Shown here: one piece after another, positions 1 to 5,974 of the stretch
Layout: every line of letters begins with the position of its first letter
How positions within the stretch are numbered: the stretch's first letter is position 1
Source: Bilamarchaeum sp050303335
GTDB lineage: Archaea; Micrarchaeota; Micrarchaeia; Anstonellales; Bilamarchaeaceae
Direction of reading: 5' to 3'
NCBI GenBank assembly: GCA_050303335.1
Contig: JBNLBN010000027.1
Coordinates: forward strand, 1-15,472
DNA: 15,472 nucleotides
Made by a program: the position numbers and the translations under genes
Notes under the pieces: generated by a model
What the model saw: the letters and a program-made list of their open reading frames with translations, nothing else
What the model was told of the DNA's origin: nothing
The model's database searches: none

Positions 1-14
1 CCTTCCTATTATTC

Positions 15-1535
15 TCATTCGACCAAATCCACGACCGCTTTTCTCTGCGCCTGGCTTGCAGTTACCTTCACCCTCTTGTGATAAATACGGAACCCCCCGT
101 CAGTGTAGTCCGGTTTCTGCTGCAATATGGGAAGTTCATGCGGACTGCTCACAAGGAAGATCTTGTTGGAAGCATCCAATGCCCCTCCCCAGTGGTTCTC
201 AGGAGCATCCCCGTGCTCCTTGTATTCTTTTTCTATTAAAACGGCGGCATTGCATACATCGCTGAAATTGAATGATCTGGCGCATTCGTAGGATGTCAGA
301 TGCCCGCCATAGATTAAAAGGTAATTCTTCATTTTCCCGTTCAGTCTTTTCAATTTCGGCACGTCTGCGACATTCTCCAGCACGACTATCGAATCACAGG
401 TTCTTTCCCCGGTTCCGACAACATATTCGGATACCCCGACGGTTTTTCCAGATATCTCGATATTCAGGAGGTCCATGCAAATCTTTGCATCCGAAATCTG
501 CATAATGGCCAGTCTTTGATCTGCTGACAATGCCCATTCGACATATTGTCTTTCCCCTACCAATGATTCCAGTCTCCTGAGTTTTTCAAAAAACCATTCA
601 AGGGCTATCCGCCCGACTTTTATATTCGGCACAGATTCCCTTTCCATTATTCCAAGATCCAGGTTGCAGAACTTTCCCATGTCCGGATTTATCCTGTTTT
701 TCGGATCCATGTTTTTGTACGTGCATGTCCTGTCTGCGCAGGTAGCATCATCGATCGCATCATTCAATCTTTTGTGGTCCTCATGGATAACGAAGCCCTT
801 TCCGTTTACTGCCTCGACAGGTATCCCGCCGGACGCAAATGCCCTTATCCTTCCCGCAGCATCAGAAGTGTGCGCAAATCCTCCGTATGCCGGCCCGAAC
901 ATCATCTTCGGATCTTCAAGGCTGACATTGAATTCTGTTCCGAAAGCAGGCTCGATCATCACACCCATTCCGGGCGCAAGGCCGTTTACCCTCCTGAACT
1001 GGACCGCGTTTTCAGAAATTTCACTCAAAAGAACCTCCCTGATCGCCTTATCGATGAGCAATTCAGGCTTTTTTGAAAAAAGCCTCGGGAAGATCACGAT
1101 TTCGCTGTCATAGATTCCTGTTCCCCTGCTGTCGCCGAATGCCGATGACCGGACGCAAAGCGGCAAGAAATTGTGCCTTCTTATCGTTTCATGAAGCAGC
1201 CTCCAGTAATCCGGCCCTCCAATTCTTTGATCCAATAGCCTTTTCCTGAACCTGTATGCTTCGACCCAGTCCCCTTCGTAATAATTGTTTTTTTCCGCAT
1301 CGGCGAATCCGACCCCTTTGCGGAAATCGCTGAAGGATCCCATCGCAAGGACGGTCCTTGGAATGAGGGTGAAGCCTGCCTGCTCGATAGCCCAGCTCTT
1401 GTCCATCAGTTCCTGTGCCTTGTCCCCCAGAGGACCTTCGCCGTGCACAGTCCAGTATCTGTTTTTCAACTCCTGGAGCTGCCTCGTTCTATTACCTAAG
1501 CTATGGATCAGTCTCGTCCGGGCTCCCTCTCTCAT
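15..1535 (-). CDS. PEP synthase/PPDK-like ATP-binding domain protein, degenerate swivelling domain
   Basis: A 506-residue protein. The segment LCVRSSAFGDSRGTG (residues 126-140) matches the VRSSA signature of the pyruvate phosphate dikinase/PEP synthase N-terminal ATP-binding domain. Residues 331-349 (YVEWALSADQRLAIMQISD) match the conserved end of that domain, normally of the type DIEWA...LYILQARP. From about 370 to 465 a region resembles the mobile phosphohistidine domain: GGHLTSYECAR at 410-420 lies where GGxTSHAAxxAR is expected, so the phosphorylated His is replaced by Tyr415. No C-terminal PEP/pyruvate barrel follows, and the family enzymes are usually about 750-900 residues. It is therefore a shortened relative, probably binding ATP but not carrying out the full PEP synthase reaction. 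The start codon sits about 26 nt from a TATA-like box, predicting a leaderless mRNA. It is divergent from the BofA-like gene. Family assignment is fairly sure; function is unknown. Confidence 0.75.
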   Translation of the reverse strand: MREGARTRLIHSLGNRTRQLQELKNRYWTVHGEGPLGDKAQELMDKSWAIEQAGFTLIPRTVLAMGSFSDFRKGVGFADAEKNNYYEGDWVEAYRFRKRLLDQRIGGPDYWRLLHETIRRHNFLPLCVRSSAFGDSRGTGIYDSEIVIFPRLFSKKPELLIDKAIREVLLSEISENAVQFRRVNGLAPGMGVMIEPAFGTEFNVSLEDPKMMFGPAYGGFAHTSDAAGRIRAFASGGIPVEAVNGKGFVIHEDHKRLNDAIDDATCADRTCTYKNMDPKNRINPDMGKFCNLDLGIMERESVPNIKVGRIALEWFFEKLRRLESLVGERQYVEWALSADQRLAIMQISDAKICMDLLNIEISGKTVGVSEYVVGTGERTCDSIVVLENVADVPKLKRLNGKMKNYLLIYGGHLTSYECARSFNFSDVCNAAVLIEKEYKEHGDAPENHWGGALDASNKIFLVSSPHELPILQQKPDYTDGGFRIYHKRVKVTASQAQRKAVVDLVE

Positions 1536-1557
1536 GGAAAGACATTATTGGGAAGTG

Positions 1558-1565
1558 TTTTTAAA
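1558..1565 (-). promoter_or_regulatory. TATA box for the PPDK-like gene
   Basis: TTTAAAAA on the minus strand, centred about 26 nt upstream of the ATG at 1535. That spacing places transcription start at or next to the start codon. Confidence 0.5.
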
Positions 1566-1586
1566 GGTATAAAAAAATGTCACAAC

Positions 1587-1595
1587 TTATATAAA
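1587..1595 (+). promoter_or_regulatory. TATA box for the BofA-like gene
   Basis: TTATATAAA centred 26 nt upstream of the ATG at 1617, predicting a leaderless transcript. It lies back-to-back with the minus-strand box at 1558-1565, so the two promoters share this short divergent region. Confidence 0.55.
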
Positions 1596-1616
1596 AATAA
1601 CCGGCGAGATATCTGC

Positions 1617-1862
1617 ATGATCATAAACCTGTTTGCACTCATAGTAGCGATAATAATACTGATAATAATACTGAAGGTCTTCGATGACCCGATAAAGGTT
1701 ATTATGAACTCCATTGCAGGGATAATCGCATTCTTTATCCTGAACATTGTCTTCAATCTGGGGATAGTGATAGACTTCTGGTCAATACTGATAGTTGGAA
1801 TTGGCGGCCTTGGCGGACTGATATTCGTATTGATACTCCACTTCCTTGGAATCGCCTTCTAA
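1617..1862 (+). CDS. BofA-family small integral membrane protein
   Basis: An 81-residue, almost wholly hydrophobic protein. A first membrane helix (about 3-20) is followed by a short charged loop (DDPIK), a helix containing the NSIAGIIAFFILN stretch (31-43), and a C-terminal helix with a GIGGLGGLIFVLILHFLG pattern (61-78). This layout, an N-S-x-x-G-I helix and then a Gly-rich VGxxGxxG helix, fits the BofA family, known in Bacillus for restraining the sigma-K processing protease. Archaea have no sigma-K, so the role here is unknown; regulation of a membrane protease is a possibility by analogy only. The start was chosen at 1617 because the box at 1587-1595 is 26 nt upstream and longer versions would add a non-hydrophobic lead across the promoter. 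The quinone reductase-like gene follows after 10 nt, so the two probably form an operon. Confidence 0.7.
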   Translation: MIINLFALIVAIIILIIILKVFDDPIKVIMNSIAGIIAFFILNIVFNLGIVIDFWSILIVGIGGLGGLIFVLILHFLGIAF

Positions 1863-1872
1863 GGGGAATTTT

Positions 1873-2502
1873 ATGAAACTGATAATATATGCCCATCCCA
1901 AACAGGATGGCTGCCACAACGCGCTCGTGCTTGAGAAGGTGAAAACCCTTCTCGATGATTACGAAATAATAGATTTGTACAGGGACGGATTCGATCCTGT
2001 CCTTCCGGCCAGGGATCTTGAGAGCAATACAACTGATCCCCTTGTAAAATCCTATCAGGAGAAGATCAGCCGTGCAGATTCAATGATCATCATCAATCCG
2101 GTATATTGGTATTCGGCACCTGCTATTCTCAAAGGCTTTTTTGACAGGGTATTCGAGAAGGACTTCGCATTCAATTTCAGGAAGATGCCGAAGATGAATC
2201 CTGTTGCAGAGTTTTTGCTTAATCTTATCATGTCAGTGAGGTTCCTCTATCCTGTTTTCAGTTCAAGAATCCCGATAGACCAGAAGCTGAAAGGGAAAAA
2301 GGCGCTCGTAATAAACACTTACGGAGGCGCGGAGGCAGGCTACAAGCTCTTCGGTGATGCGCCAAGATATTCAATGGATTGCTCGGTCCTCAATTTCTGC
2401 GGTATAGAAACAAGGAGGCTCAACTGGTTCAATGCCAGGGCTCCCGGAATGCCTGAAGAAATCGAAAGGAAAATCGAATCCGAACTTCGGAAACTGGGCT
2501 AA
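1873..2502 (+). CDS. NAD(P)H:quinone oxidoreductase-like flavoprotein
   Basis: A 209-residue protein of flavodoxin-like fold. It opens with MKLIIYAHPKQDGCHN, the beta1-loop that binds the flavin phosphate in the MdaB/KefF/NQO family (usual form ...HP...S.N). Residues 73-92 (the I-I-N-P-V-Y-W-Y-S-A-P-A-I-L-K-G-F-F-D-R segment) match the family signature PLWWYSxPAxLKGWIDRV. YGGAEAGY near 155 corresponds to the Gly-rich third flavin loop. The predicted reaction is two-electron reduction of quinones or similar compounds with NAD(P)H, probably in the cytosol or at the membrane face. The start at 1873 was preferred over an in-frame ATG at 1846 because it starts the fold cleanly and follows a purine-rich AAGGGGA. 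Its closeness to the BofA-like gene suggests co-transcription. Confidence 0.8.
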   Translation: MKLIIYAHPKQDGCHNALVLEKVKTLLDDYEIIDLYRDGFDPVLPARDLESNTTDPLVKSYQEKISRADSMIIINPVYWYSAPAILKGFFDRVFEKDFAFNFRKMPKMNPVAEFLLNLIMSVRFLYPVFSSRIPIDQKLKGKKALVINTYGGAEAGYKLFGDAPRYSMDCSVLNFCGIETRRLNWFNARAPGMPEEIERKIESELRKLG

Positions 2503-2512
2503 CTTAATAAAT
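2503..2512 (+). promoter_or_regulatory. TATA box for the CPLC membrane protein/NikR pair
   Basis: CTTAATAAAT starts right after the stop codon of the quinone reductase-like gene and is centred 26 nt upstream of the GTG at 2534. It supports a separate leaderless transcript and the GTG start. Confidence 0.45.
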
Positions 2513-2533
2513 CTCGTTTTCCATATTATTAAC

Positions 2534-2686
2534 GTGAACAAGGACAATATCCTCAAAAAGGGAAACGACAGCATAGCAATTGCCGGAATCTGGGGCATCT
2601 CAGCTGCAGCTTTTACCTGTCCCCTGTGCATTGTAGCAGGCTCCGCCTTCCTAGTTAACGGCGTCAGGCAGAAACTCAGTGATTAA
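2534..2686 (+). CDS. Small membrane protein with CPLC motif (GTG start)
   Basis: A 50-residue protein, assuming GTG initiation at 2534. Longer in-frame forms would begin inside the upstream gene. The N-terminus is short and charged (MNKDNILKKGND). One hydrophobic segment follows from about 13 to 42, broken at its centre by C-P-L-C (29-32), and the tail is basic (VRQKLSD). The CxxC pair inside or at the edge of a membrane helix could bind a metal or form a redox disulfide. No family is recognised. The stop codon is one base from the ATG of the NikR-like gene, so the two are almost certainly co-transcribed, which links this small protein to metal handling by context only. Confidence 0.6.
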   Translation: MNKDNILKKGNDSIAIAGIWGISAAAFTCPLCIVAGSAFLVNGVRQKLSD

Positions 2687-2687
2687 A

Positions 2688-3068
2688 ATGGAAATAATCT
2701 CAGTTTCAATGGACGATGATTCCCTCAAGCTCCTTGATTCAGTGCAAAAAAAGCTCGGATACAAGAGCCGCTCAAAGCTCCTTCGATCCACCATAAATTC
2801 CCTGATCAACGAATACCGTGACATTGATTCAAGTAACGGCCACACCGATGCCGTGATCACCCTCACATACATAGCCAAGAACCAGCCGAAAATACACAAG
2901 ATAGTCCACAGGTTCGAAAAAAACGTGAAGTCCACCGTCCACCAGCACCACAACGGCGTCTGCATAGACATAATACTAATCTGCAGCGAAGGGAAAGTGT
3001 TGCAGGGCTTTTTCTCGGAATTAAAGAAGAACCGGGCGGTAAAATCGATAAACTGCTCCATACTATAG
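2688..3068 (+). CDS. NikR-like ribbon-helix-helix metal-responsive regulator
   Basis: A 126-residue protein. Residues 1-45 form a ribbon-helix-helix DNA-binding unit (MEIISVSMDDDSLKLLDSVQ, then YKSRSKLLRSTINSLINEY). Residues 53-126 match the ACT-like metal-sensing domain of NikR. His74, His85, His87 and Cys92 line up with the four nickel ligands of E. coli NikR (H76, H87, H89, C95). The 11- and 2-residue spacings are kept, while the last gap is one residue shorter (V-H-Q-H-H-N-G-V-C). It is predicted to repress target genes when loaded with nickel or a similar metal; the shorter gap could alter metal choice. The start at 2688 is taken because it directly begins the first RHH strand. It follows the CPLC membrane gene by one base. 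No operator could be identified with confidence. Confidence 0.82.
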   Translation: MEIISVSMDDDSLKLLDSVQKKLGYKSRSKLLRSTINSLINEYRDIDSSNGHTDAVITLTYIAKNQPKIHKIVHRFEKNVKSTVHQHHNGVCIDIILICSEGKVLQGFFSELKKNRAVKSINCSIL

Positions 3069-3069
3069 G

Positions 3070-3079
3070 CTTATAAATG
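3070..3079 (+). promoter_or_regulatory. Upstream TATA-like box of the ribosomal operon
   Basis: CTTATAAATG about 60 nt before the L7Ae start. Used as a promoter it would give an mRNA leader of about 35 nt that contains the hairpin at 3107-3123 and the ribosome binding site. Confidence 0.35.
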
Positions 3080-3100
3080 CTATTTCCTACAATAAAATTA

Positions 3101-3111
3101 CTTTTTATATC
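3101..3111 (+). promoter_or_regulatory. Proximal TATA box of the ribosomal operon
   Basis: CTTTTTATATC centred about 29 nt upstream of the ATG at 3136. Use of this box would give a nearly leaderless mRNA without the GAGGTG site, so the operon may have two start modes. Confidence 0.4.
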
Positions 3112-3123
3112 AACCGATGATAT
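3107..3123 (+). promoter_or_regulatory. Inverted repeat just before the L7Ae ribosome binding site
   Basis: ATATCA, a 5-nt loop ACCGA, then TGATAT: a perfect 6-bp stem directly abutting the Shine-Dalgarno-like GAGGTG at 3124-3129. It could be an RNA hairpin in the leader of a longer transcript, or a DNA dyad overlapping the proximal TATA box. Archaeal L7Ae is known to bind kink-turns, including in its own mRNA in some species, but this hairpin lacks an obvious kink-turn internal loop. Confidence 0.35.
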
Positions 3124-3135
3124 GAGGTGTAGTAT

Positions 3136-3495
3136 ATGGGATACGTAGATTTAGAAATTCCTGAGGAATTGTACCCTCAGATTATGGAAATGCTGTCTGT
3201 AGCAAAGGATGGCGGGAAGATCAAGAAAGGCGTAAACGAGGCCACAAAGTCAGTAGAGCGGAAATCCGCCCAGCTTGTCGTTGTAGCAGGAGACGTTACG
3301 CCTGAGGAAGTAGTTGTGCATCTGCCAAAGCTCTGCAAGGAGAACGGCGTTCCTTATGCATTCCTTAAGACGAAGAAGGACCTTGGAGTATCCGTAGGTA
3401 TCGAGGTCGGGACTTCAGCAGTTGCAGTCGAGGACCCTGGTGCAGCATCAGAGAAATTGCAGGACATAATCAAGAAACTGCCAAAAAAAGAGTGA
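3136..3495 (+). CDS. rpl7ae: Ribosomal protein L7Ae (kink-turn RNA-binding protein)
   Basis: A 119-residue protein, the usual length for archaeal L7Ae. The segment KKGVNEATKSVERKSAQLVVVAGDVTPEEVVVHLPKLC (from about residue 31) contains the RNA-contacting GxNExxK motif and the conserved AxDVxPxE-type turn (here AGDVTPEE). The LKTKKDLG stretch near residue 75 is the usual LxxxxxLG motif. L7Ae binds kink-turns in 23S rRNA and, in archaea, nucleates C/D and H/ACA RNPs and is part of RNase P. GAGGTG at 3124-3129 lies 6 nt before the ATG and supports the start. It is the first gene of a tight operon with S28e, L24e, NDK and an RRM protein. Confidence 0.95.
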   Translation: MGYVDLEIPEELYPQIMEMLSVAKDGGKIKKGVNEATKSVERKSAQLVVVAGDVTPEEVVVHLPKLCKENGVPYAFLKTKKDLGVSVGIEVGTSAVAVEDPGAASEKLQDIIKKLPKKE

Positions 3496-3499
3496 TTGA

Positions 3500-3706
3500 A
3501 TGAGCGAAGGATATCCTGCAGAGATTGTTGAAATTCGAACCAAGACTGGAGTTTATGGCGAGATTTACCAGGTTCTTTGCAAGGTCTTGAAAGGTCCTGA
3601 CGAGGGAAGGGTAATCCTCCGGAACGTCAAGGGGCCCGTAAAGAAGGGAATGGTCATTGTCCTATTGGAGACTGACCGTGAAGCAAAGGAGATTAAAGCT
3701 AGGTGA
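3500..3706 (+). CDS. rps28e: Ribosomal protein S28e
   Basis: A 68-residue small-subunit protein of the archaeal/eukaryal-only S28e family. It has the expected length and ends in the conserved LLETDREAKEIKAR, like the family's LLESEREARRLR. The body is a small OB-like barrel (PAEIVEIRTKTGVYGEIYQV). It follows L7Ae by 4 nt. Its stop codon overlaps the Shine-Dalgarno-like AGGTGAT of the next gene, so translation of S28e and L24e is probably coupled. The L7Ae-S28e-L24e-NDK order is a common archaeal arrangement. Confidence 0.95.
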   Translation: MSEGYPAEIVEIRTKTGVYGEIYQVLCKVLKGPDEGRVILRNVKGPVKKGMVIVLLETDREAKEIKAR

Positions 3707-3711
3707 TTTTG

Positions 3712-3912
3712 ATGAAATGCTCATTTTCCGGAAAGGAAATCCCCAAGGGATGCGGATTGATGTACGTCAAGAAGGACGGCACGATCTTCTATTTCAAGGG
3801 AAGCAAGGAAAGGAAAAACTTCCTGAACCTCAAGAGGGAAGGAAGGAGGCAGAAATGGACTCCTGCATCAAGGGAGTTCAAGGAATCCCAGAAGGTAAAG
3901 AAGGTGAAATGA
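3712..3912 (+). CDS. rpl24e: Ribosomal protein L24e, zinc ligands mostly lost
   Basis: A 66-residue protein with the L24e signature MKCSFSGKEIPKGCG...MYVKKDGTIFYFKGSKERKNFLNLKR. The family normally carries four zinc cysteines, CxxC near the start and CxxxC after FYF. Only Cys3 remains here: position 6 is Ser, position 29 is Lys and position 33 is Glu. The fold must therefore be held without zinc. Cysteine-depleted versions of zinc ribosomal proteins are a known phenomenon. The start at 3712 was preferred over an in-frame GTG at 3703 because the GTG lies within the AGGTGAT site (3701-3707) that serves this ATG and because the protein then begins exactly at the conserved MKCSF. NDK begins 1 nt after its stop. 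Confidence 0.92.
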   Translation: MKCSFSGKEIPKGCGLMYVKKDGTIFYFKGSKERKNFLNLKREGRRQKWTPASREFKESQKVKKVK

Positions 3913-3913
3913 T

Positions 3914-4372
3914 ATGGAGCAGACTCTGTTGTTGTTGAAGCCTGATGCAATCCAGAGGGGATATGTCGGATCGATCATTTCCAGGTTTGAGAACAAGGGA
4001 ATGCGCATTGTCGGAATGAAGATGATGCAGATTACCCCCGAAAAGGCGAAGGAGCATTATGCGCACCTTACCGACAAGCCGTTCTATCCGGACCTGGAAA
4101 AGTTCATGTGCACCCATCCTGTCGTTGCAATGGTTGTCGAGGGAAAGTCTGCCGTCGAAGTCGTAAGGCTCATAGTAGGCCCGACAAACGCTTCCAAGGC
4201 ACCCGCAGGAACAATCAGGGGAGATCTCTCCAACAGCACCTCGAGGAACGTAATACACGCCTCCGATTCCCTTGAGACAGCAAGGAAGGAAATAGATAGA
4301 TTCTTTAATAAAGATGAATTATTTGAATATACATTAGAGGTTGCAGGCTTTTTGCTTGCATCCGATGAATAG
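3914..4372 (+). CDS. ndk: Nucleoside diphosphate kinase
   Basis: A 152-residue protein. It opens with EQTLLLLKPDAIQRGYVG, the NDK signature with the nucleotide-binding Lys. The active-site segment NVIHASDS (112-119) holds the phosphorylated His115. The catalysis is ATP + NDP to ADP + NTP through a phosphohistidine, supplying NTPs in the cytosol. Residues 97-108 (APAGTIRGDLSN) match the family's PGTIRGDF segment. The length is normal. GGTGA at 3903-3907 precedes the ATG and its start is 1 nt after the L24e stop, so it is part of the ribosomal operon as in many archaea. Confidence 0.96.
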   Translation: MEQTLLLLKPDAIQRGYVGSIISRFENKGMRIVGMKMMQITPEKAKEHYAHLTDKPFYPDLEKFMCTHPVVAMVVEGKSAVEVVRLIVGPTNASKAPAGTIRGDLSNSTSRNVIHASDSLETARKEIDRFFNKDELFEYTLEVAGFLLASDE

Positions 4373-4382
4373 AGGTTAGAAA

Positions 4383-4634
4383 ATGAAATTGTATGTAGGG
4401 AACATTCCCTTTTCGATGTCAGCAGAGGATTTGAAGCAGGAATTCTCCACAGCAGGAGAAGTATCCGATGTCTTCATCCCTCGGGATAGGAACACAGGTA
4501 GGCCACGAGGTTTTGCATTCATTACCATGGCTGATGAGGAAGCAGGCAATAAGGCCATCTCAGAATTGAATGGCAAGGACCTTGGTGGAAGAAAAATAGT
4601 CGTCAGTGAAGCTAGACCTCAGAATAACGAATAA
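4383..4634 (+). CDS. Single-RRM RNA-binding protein
   Basis: An 83-residue protein that is one RNA recognition motif and little else. RNP2 is LYVGNIPF (3-10) and RNP1 is RGFAFITM (42-49), with the aromatic residues Tyr4, Phe44 and Phe46 at the usual RNA-stacking positions. The intervening region (EDLKQEFSTAGEVSDVFIPRD) and the C-terminal strand (GGRKIVVSEARP) complete the beta-alpha-beta fold. There is no Gly-rich tail. Small RRM proteins are common in cyanobacteria and eukaryotes and sparse in archaea. Here one sits 10 nt downstream of ndk with GAGGTTAG (4372-4379) as ribosome binding site, so it is expressed with ribosomal proteins. A role as RNA chaperone or ribosome-assembly helper is inference. 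Confidence 0.92.
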   Translation: MKLYVGNIPFSMSAEDLKQEFSTAGEVSDVFIPRDRNTGRPRGFAFITMADEEAGNKAISELNGKDLGGRKIVVSEARPQNNE

Positions 4635-4654
4635 TTTTTTTATATTCCTTTTTT
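4635..4654 (+). terminator. T-tract terminator of the ribosomal operon
   Basis: Two T-runs (seven Ts at 4635-4641 and six at 4649-4654) begin straight after the RRM stop codon. Archaeal RNA polymerase terminates at oligo-T without needing a hairpin. The tracts lie at the convergence point with the asparaginyl-tRNA synthetase gene. Confidence 0.5.
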
Positions 4655-5942
4655 ATGGATAGCATCTGGTTATGGTTCTTGGGAACGGTATTGTGTCCCT
4701 GATATGATGCTGGTTCAGAATCCACTTTGCGAATCGCTCAATTCCAAGGCCGAATCCTGAATGCTGAACTGAGCCATATTTTCTCAAATCGAGATACCAT
4801 TCATAATCCTTTAGGTCCAGGTTCTGGGCCTTCATCTTGGCAACTAGCGTGTCGTAATCAGCAATCCTCTCGGATCCGCCTATTATCTCTCCATGTCCCC
4901 TTGGGGCAAGAAGGTCGTTATTAAGCACCAATTCAGGGTTTTTAGGGTCCTCCTTCATGTAGAATGCCTTGATGTCCTTCGGGTACTTGTGGACGAACAT
5001 AGGAACGTCATTGTCCTTTGTCAGAAGCGCTTCCTCGTCGGCTCCGAAGTCCTCTCCCCATTCCATCTTTCCACCAAGCTCGTTTACCCGATCGATTGCT
5101 TCCTTATATTCGATCTTTTCGAACGGCCCCTTTACCTTTTCGAGATCCAATGGGTCCCTGCCGCAGGCTTTCAAAAGTTCCGGATGCTCAGTTACCATTT
5201 TTTGGACTGTGTATTCGACCATCTTTTCCTGAAGCTCCATGTTCATCTCATGCGAATAGAATGCCATTTCCGGCTCCAGATGCCAGTATTCTGCCAGATG
5301 CCTGATCGTCCTTGACTTCTCCGCCCTGAAGGACGGTGCCAGCACATAGACCTTCCCGAGCGAGAACACGAAGACCTCCGCGTACATCTGGGAGCTCTGC
5401 GTAAGGTATGCCTTCTCCCCGAAATAGTCCATCTCGAACAGGGTGGCTCCTCCCTCGCAGCCTGATTTGGTGATTATCGGAGGCGCAATTTCGTAGAATC
5501 CGTCGTTGTTGAAGAATTCCCGCAGATAGTTCACTATATGATGCCTAGCCTTCATTATGGCAGTCATCTTCTGCGACCTTAGCCACAAATGCCTGACATC
5601 CAGCAGGTATTCCTCGCTCAAATCCTTTGCTATCGGGAACGGTTCCCCCCTTGAAATCAGCTCGAATCCGGATGCCTGGATCTCATATCCTCCCGGCGCC
5701 CGCTCGTCCTTTTTCACTTTTCCACGGATAGTTATCGAGCTTTCGACGTATGCGTCATTTGCGGCCAGCCAGTCCTTCTCTGATACCTTGTCCTTTTTCA
5801 CTGTGACCTGGATGATTCCAGAAGGGTCCCTCAAGACTGCAAATACCATATTTCCGCTGGAGCGGATCCTGTAGACCCATCCCCTCAAGCTAAGCTCTTT
5901 ATCATCTAGCTTGTTGCTAAATATATCATGAACAGAATACAT
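4653..5942 (-). CDS. asnS: Asparaginyl-tRNA synthetase
   Basis: A 429-residue class IIb synthetase. Residues 1-100 form the OB-fold anticodon-binding domain (ELSLRGWVYRIRSSGNMVFAVLRDPSG). Class II motif 2 is FRAEKSRTIRHLAEYWHLEPEMAF (205-228) and motif 3 is SGFGLGIERF (395-404). The E-Y-W-x-L-E-P-E form of motif 2 and the ending IRDTIPFPRTITRCYP are typical of AsnRS rather than AspRS. It joins asparagine to tRNA-Asn, so the organism does not rely only on the transamidation route. It is the normal length for archaeal AsnRS. The start at 5942 lies 26 nt downstream of a TATA box in the 32-nt gap after the ankyrin gene, implying its own leaderless transcript. Confidence 0.93.
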   Translation of the reverse strand: MYSVHDIFSNKLDDKELSLRGWVYRIRSSGNMVFAVLRDPSGIIQVTVKKDKVSEKDWLAANDAYVESSITIRGKVKKDERAPGGYEIQASGFELISRGEPFPIAKDLSEEYLLDVRHLWLRSQKMTAIMKARHHIVNYLREFFNNDGFYEIAPPIITKSGCEGGATLFEMDYFGEKAYLTQSSQMYAEVFVFSLGKVYVLAPSFRAEKSRTIRHLAEYWHLEPEMAFYSHEMNMELQEKMVEYTVQKMVTEHPELLKACGRDPLDLEKVKGPFEKIEYKEAIDRVNELGGKMEWGEDFGADEEALLTKDNDVPMFVHKYPKDIKAFYMKEDPKNPELVLNNDLLAPRGHGEIIGGSERIADYDTLVAKMKAQNLDLKDYEWYLDLRKYGSVQHSGFGLGIERFAKWILNQHHIRDTIPFPRTITRCYP

Positions 5943-5962
5943 GGGGAAAACTTTGTCGGAAA

Positions 5963-5973
5963 CTAATAAAAAG
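5963..5973 (-). promoter_or_regulatory. TATA box for asnS
   Basis: CTTTTTATTAG on the minus strand, centred 26 nt upstream of the ATG at 5942, in the gap after the ankyrin stop codon. Confidence 0.5.
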
Positions 5974-5974
5974 T

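Noticed and set aside
664..1113. Plus-strand 149-codon frame
   Set aside because: Lies wholly opposite the PPDK-like gene, whose domain motifs are clear.
3107..3123. Kink-turn in the L7Ae leader
   Set aside because: The hairpin has a plain 6-bp stem and 5-nt loop without tandem G-A pairs and a three-base bulge, so a kink-turn cannot be claimed.
3703..3711. GTG start for L24e at 3703
   Set aside because: This GTG is part of the AGGTGAT ribosome binding site for the ATG at 3712, and the extra residues are not part of the conserved N-terminus.
4653..5942. Aspartyl-tRNA synthetase of the non-discriminating type
   Set aside because: The motif 2 form (EYWHLEPEMAF) and the C-terminal ending fit AsnRS; AspRS has a different residue pattern there. 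A tree would settle it.
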